From the NCBI GenBank assembly GCA_024742285.1, contig JANSYR010000010.1:186001-250000 (forward strand): 64,000 nt of DNA, given 5' to 3'. The notes under the pieces were generated by a model. That model had not been told where the DNA came from, did no database searches, and saw only the letters and a program-made list of their open reading frames with translations. A program made the position numbers and the translations under genes. Source of the stretch: a bacterium. Its GTDB lineage: Bacteria > Myxococcota_A > UBA9160 > UBA4427. This document shows, piece by piece, positions 61,877 to 64,000 of the stretch (its first letter is position 1; every line of letters begins with the position of its first letter).

Positions 61877-63110
61877 GACGGATCGCGGGCAGGCGAGGGC
61901 GGTCCCCGCGCCGGTGGGCGGGGACGACGGGGAGGTCGGGGTCTACCTGCACCTGCCCTGGTGCGAGCGGGTCTGCCCGTATTGCGACTTCGCCGTGCTG
62001 GCTGCGCGTCCGCTCGCGCCGGAGGTCGAGGACCGATACGTCGAACGATTGCGGGTCGAGCTGACGGCGCGTGCGCCGGCCTTCGTCGGACGTCCGCTCG
62101 CGAGCCTCTATTTCGGCGGGGGCACGCCGGCGCTCTTCCGGCCAGCCTCGATCCAGCGACTCGTCGAAGCCGTCCGCAGCACCTTCCCCGCCGCCGAGGC
62201 GCCGCCCGAGATCACCCTCGAGCTGAACCCGAGCACCGTCGAGCGCGAACGCCTGCCCGGCTTCCGCAACGCGGGCGTGAACCGGCTCTCGATCGGCGTG
62301 CAGAGCTTCGACGACCGACTCCTGAAGCGTCTGGGGCGGGCCCATCGCGCCGCCGTCGCCGAGGAGACCCTGGCCGCGGCCCGCGCCGCCGGCTTCGACG
62401 ACCTCTCCGTCGACCTGATCTTCGCCGGGCCGGAACAGACGCCGGCCGATCTCGACCACGACCTCGACCGCGTGATCGCCTTCGCGCCCGAACACGTGTC
62501 GACCTACGAGCTGACCTTCGAGCCGGCGACGCCCTTCGGGCGGGCCGTCGCGGCCGGGCGGATGACGCCGCCGGACGAGGATCTCGCGGCAGGGATGATC
62601 GAGCAGGTCGAGGCGCGCCTCGAGGGCGCCGGCTACGCGCGCTACGAGATCTCGAGCTACGCGCGGCCGGGCCGGCGGGCCCGGCACAATGCCCGGTACT
62701 GGCAGCGGCAGGCGGTCCTCGGCCTCGGCATGGGCGCCCACTCGACCGAGGCCCGGAGCGAGGCACGGCCCCACGGCGCCCGCCGCGCGAATCCCCGCGA
62801 GCTCGCGCGCTGGGAGGAAGCGGTCGAGCGCGATCCGTCGGCAGCCGGCGAAGAGGAGACGCTCGATCCGGCGACGGCCCGGGGTGAAGCGGTCTTCCTC
62901 GGCCTCCGGCAGCTCGAGGGCCTGTCCGCCCGCGCCTTCGCCGAGGAGTTCGGGGCGCCGCCCCGCGCCTTCTTCGGCCCGGAGATCGAGCGGCTCATCG
63001 CGACGGAATGGCTCGTCGAAGGGCCCACGGGCGACCTTCGGCTCTCGCCGGCCGGGCGGCTGCTCGCCGACGACGTCGCCGAGGCGTTCGTGGTTGGGGA
63101 GGGCGCCTGA
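61875..63110 (+). CDS. hemW: HemW-like radical SAM protein
   Basis: A 411-residue radical SAM enzyme of the HemW family (formerly HemN-like). The cluster-binding Cys motif is LPWCERVCPYCDFAVLA (CxxxCxxC). YFGGGTPALF, NRLSIGVQSFDDRLLKRLGR, VDLIFAGPEQT and YARYEISSYARPG are all family hallmarks. A C-terminal winged domain holds FLGLRQLEGLSARAFAEEFG. HemW is a heme chaperone, not the coproporphyrinogen oxidase, and the shortened N-terminus fits that. No ribosome-binding site is visible before ATG 61875. It is followed by hrcA 100 bases later, as in many bacteria. Confidence 0.9.
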   Translation: MTDRGQARAVPAPVGGDDGEVGVYLHLPWCERVCPYCDFAVLAARPLAPEVEDRYVERLRVELTARAPAFVGRPLASLYFGGGTPALFRPASIQRLVEAVRSTFPAAEAPPEITLELNPSTVERERLPGFRNAGVNRLSIGVQSFDDRLLKRLGRAHRAAVAEETLAAARAAGFDDLSVDLIFAGPEQTPADLDHDLDRVIAFAPEHVSTYELTFEPATPFGRAVAAGRMTPPDEDLAAGMIEQVEARLEGAGYARYEISSYARPGRRARHNARYWQRQAVLGLGMGAHSTEARSEARPHGARRANPRELARWEEAVERDPSAAGEEETLDPATARGEAVFLGLRQLEGLSARAFAEEFGAPPRAFFGPEIERLIATEWLVEGPTGDLRLSPAGRLLADDVAEAFVVGEGA

Positions 63111-63135
63111 CCCTGACGTCTGCGGGCGCCGGGGT

Positions 63136-63164
63136 TTGACGCCCCAGGAGCCCGGGGGTATTCC
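63136..63164 (+). promoter_or_regulatory. Sigma-70-type promoter of hrcA
   Basis: TTGACG (63136) and TATTCC (63159) are separated by exactly 17 bases, and a start near 63171 leaves a leader of about 40 bases. I saw no CIRCE inverted repeat (TTAGCACTC type) between hemW and hrcA, so HrcA may not control itself here. Confidence 0.55.
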
Positions 63165-63209
63165 TTCGAGGGAGGGTCGGGCCGTCGCCCGATCCGGCGG
63201 AGTCCTCCT

Positions 63210-64000
63210 GTGTACCCCTCGCAGAAGCCGCGGATCCATGGCGCGCCCGAGCCGGTCGAGCTGACCGAGCGACAGGCGAGGGTGCTGCGCGCGCTGGTGG
63301 CGGCGTACGTCGGGCAGGCGGGGCCGGTCGCTTCGACGACGCTGTCCCACCTGATGCCGACGCCGCTCTCCCCCGCGAGCATCCGCAATACCCTCTCCGA
63401 GCTGCACGAGCGCGGCCTGATCGCCAAGGCGCACGCGTCGGCGGGTCGAGTGCCGACCGCGATGGGCCTGCGGGTCTTCGTCGACGAGCTGCTCGAGATC
63501 GGGTTCCTCGGTCCCCACCATCAACGCCTGCTCGATCGCGCCTTCGATTCCGTCGATCCCGGCGCAGCCCCGCGACAGGCTTCGCACCTCCTCTCCGAGC
63601 ACACCCGCCAGCTCGGCTTCGTGCTCGCGCCGCGCGTCGAGCGCCTGCGACTCAAGACGATCCACCTGATCCCGGTCGCCACCGGTCGGATCCTGGCGGT
63701 CCTCGTGGCCGAGAACGGGAACGTGGTCGAGCGGGTGATCGAAGACGAAGGCCCGATCTCGGCGCGCGAGCTCGAGCAGGTCCGGGACCACCTGGCCGAG
63801 CGGATCGAGGGCCGGACGCTCCTCGGACTGCGTCGTCTGCTCGAGGCGGAGCGCGAGGGACTGCGCGGCGAAGCGGATGCGTTCCTGCGGCGGGCCTGGC
63901 ACGTGGGGCTGGCGGCTTGCGACGGGCCCGAGGCGGATGGCGCCGACGACCTCGTGATCACGTCGCGACGCGCGCTGCTCGATCAACCCGAGTTCGCGGA
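63210..64000 (+). CDS. hrcA: Heat-inducible transcription repressor HrcA, cut by the right edge
   Basis: The first 263 or so residues are present; typical HrcA is about 340. LTERQARVLRALVAAYVGQA begins the winged helix, and SPASIRNTLSELHERGLIAK, followed by ASAGRVPTAMGLRVFVDELL, is the diagnostic HrcA segment. A GAF-like domain follows (about 100 onward). GTG 63210 has GGAG 7 bases upstream and gives MYPSQKPRI. HrcA represses groE and dnaK operons through the CIRCE element; grpE-dnaK normally follow hrcA and would lie just beyond the window. Confidence 0.93.
   Translation, partial: MYPSQKPRIHGAPEPVELTERQARVLRALVAAYVGQAGPVASTTLSHLMPTPLSPASIRNTLSELHERGLIAKAHASAGRVPTAMGLRVFVDELLEIGFLGPHHQRLLDRAFDSVDPGAAPRQASHLLSEHTRQLGFVLAPRVERLRLKTIHLIPVATGRILAVLVAENGNVVERVIEDEGPISARELEQVRDHLAERIEGRTLLGLRRLLEAEREGLRGEADAFLRRAWHVGLAACDGPEADGADDLVITSRRALLDQPEFA

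Overview
The window is very GC-rich DNA from a Gram-negative bacterium with an outer membrane: it encodes a porin, lipoproteins with lipoboxes, a Tat-exported oxidoreductase and a PEP-CTERM protein. Hanks-type kinases, FHA and PP2C proteins, a sigma-54 activator with matching promoters, F420-type and IorAB-type oxidoreductases and many TetR regulators together suggest a Myxococcota-like or other former 'deltaproteobacterial' lineage. This placement is inference; no rRNA is present. One tRNA (Phe) is present. I saw no insertion sequences, integrases, phage genes or CRISPR arrays.

Region 1 (1-20 kb) holds three ATP-grasp/transglutaminase-type modules mixed with phospho-signalling. At the left edge is a truncated transglutaminase-DUF2126 protein. 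Next comes a sigma-54 activator whose receiver domain has Glu in place of the phosphoacceptor Asp, then a RimK ligase (with a TrkA-C-like domain) overlapping an AstE/aspartoacylase-type deacylase. After a tandem universal stress protein and a PP2C phosphatase comes a compact plus-strand run: a RimB-like retropepsin, MgtE, a second PP2C, and a Ser/Thr kinase with four C-terminal zinc ribbons. A minus-strand set then follows: a second AstE-type deacylase (exported), an inactive-transglutaminase 7TM protein, a RimK-related glutamate ligase and a secreted gluzincin. Three near-perfect sigma-54 promoters (4611, 7900, 9258) serve a tiny Pro/Arg-rich peptide gene with its own terminator, the stress protein and the first PP2C. 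Together they look like a sigma-54 regulon for amide-ligase modification, Mg2+ transport and kinase/phosphatase signalling.

Region 2 (20-53 kb) is a catabolic island. It carries a Baeyer-Villiger monooxygenase, a molybdopterin oxidoreductase, two SnoaL-like proteins, three SDRs, a DapB-like dehydrogenase, an F420/LLM oxidoreductase, an IorAB molybdenum hydroxylase, a PF10118 diiron-like protein, an epoxide-hydrolase-like enzyme, a TauD dioxygenase, an amidohydrolase, a Rieske oxygenase, a D-aminoacylase-like hydrolase, an acyl-CoA synthetase and a CaiB-type CoA transferase. Four TetR genes are interspersed, two of them with clear palindromic operators. The enzyme set fits oxygenation, ring opening and CoA activation of a steroid- or terpenoid-like substrate, but no substrate is proven. 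An FHA-kinase pair sits inside the island.

Region 3 (53-64 kb) is mostly housekeeping: a porin, tRNA-Phe, a lipoprotein peptidyl-prolyl isomerase, a gamma-glutamyltransferase, an M16 peptidase, hemW and the start of hrcA. A 784-base gap at 58318-59101 holds a promoter-like site, a string of hairpins, a 30-codon ORF and a near-perfect terminator. It is a candidate for an unrecognised structured RNA.
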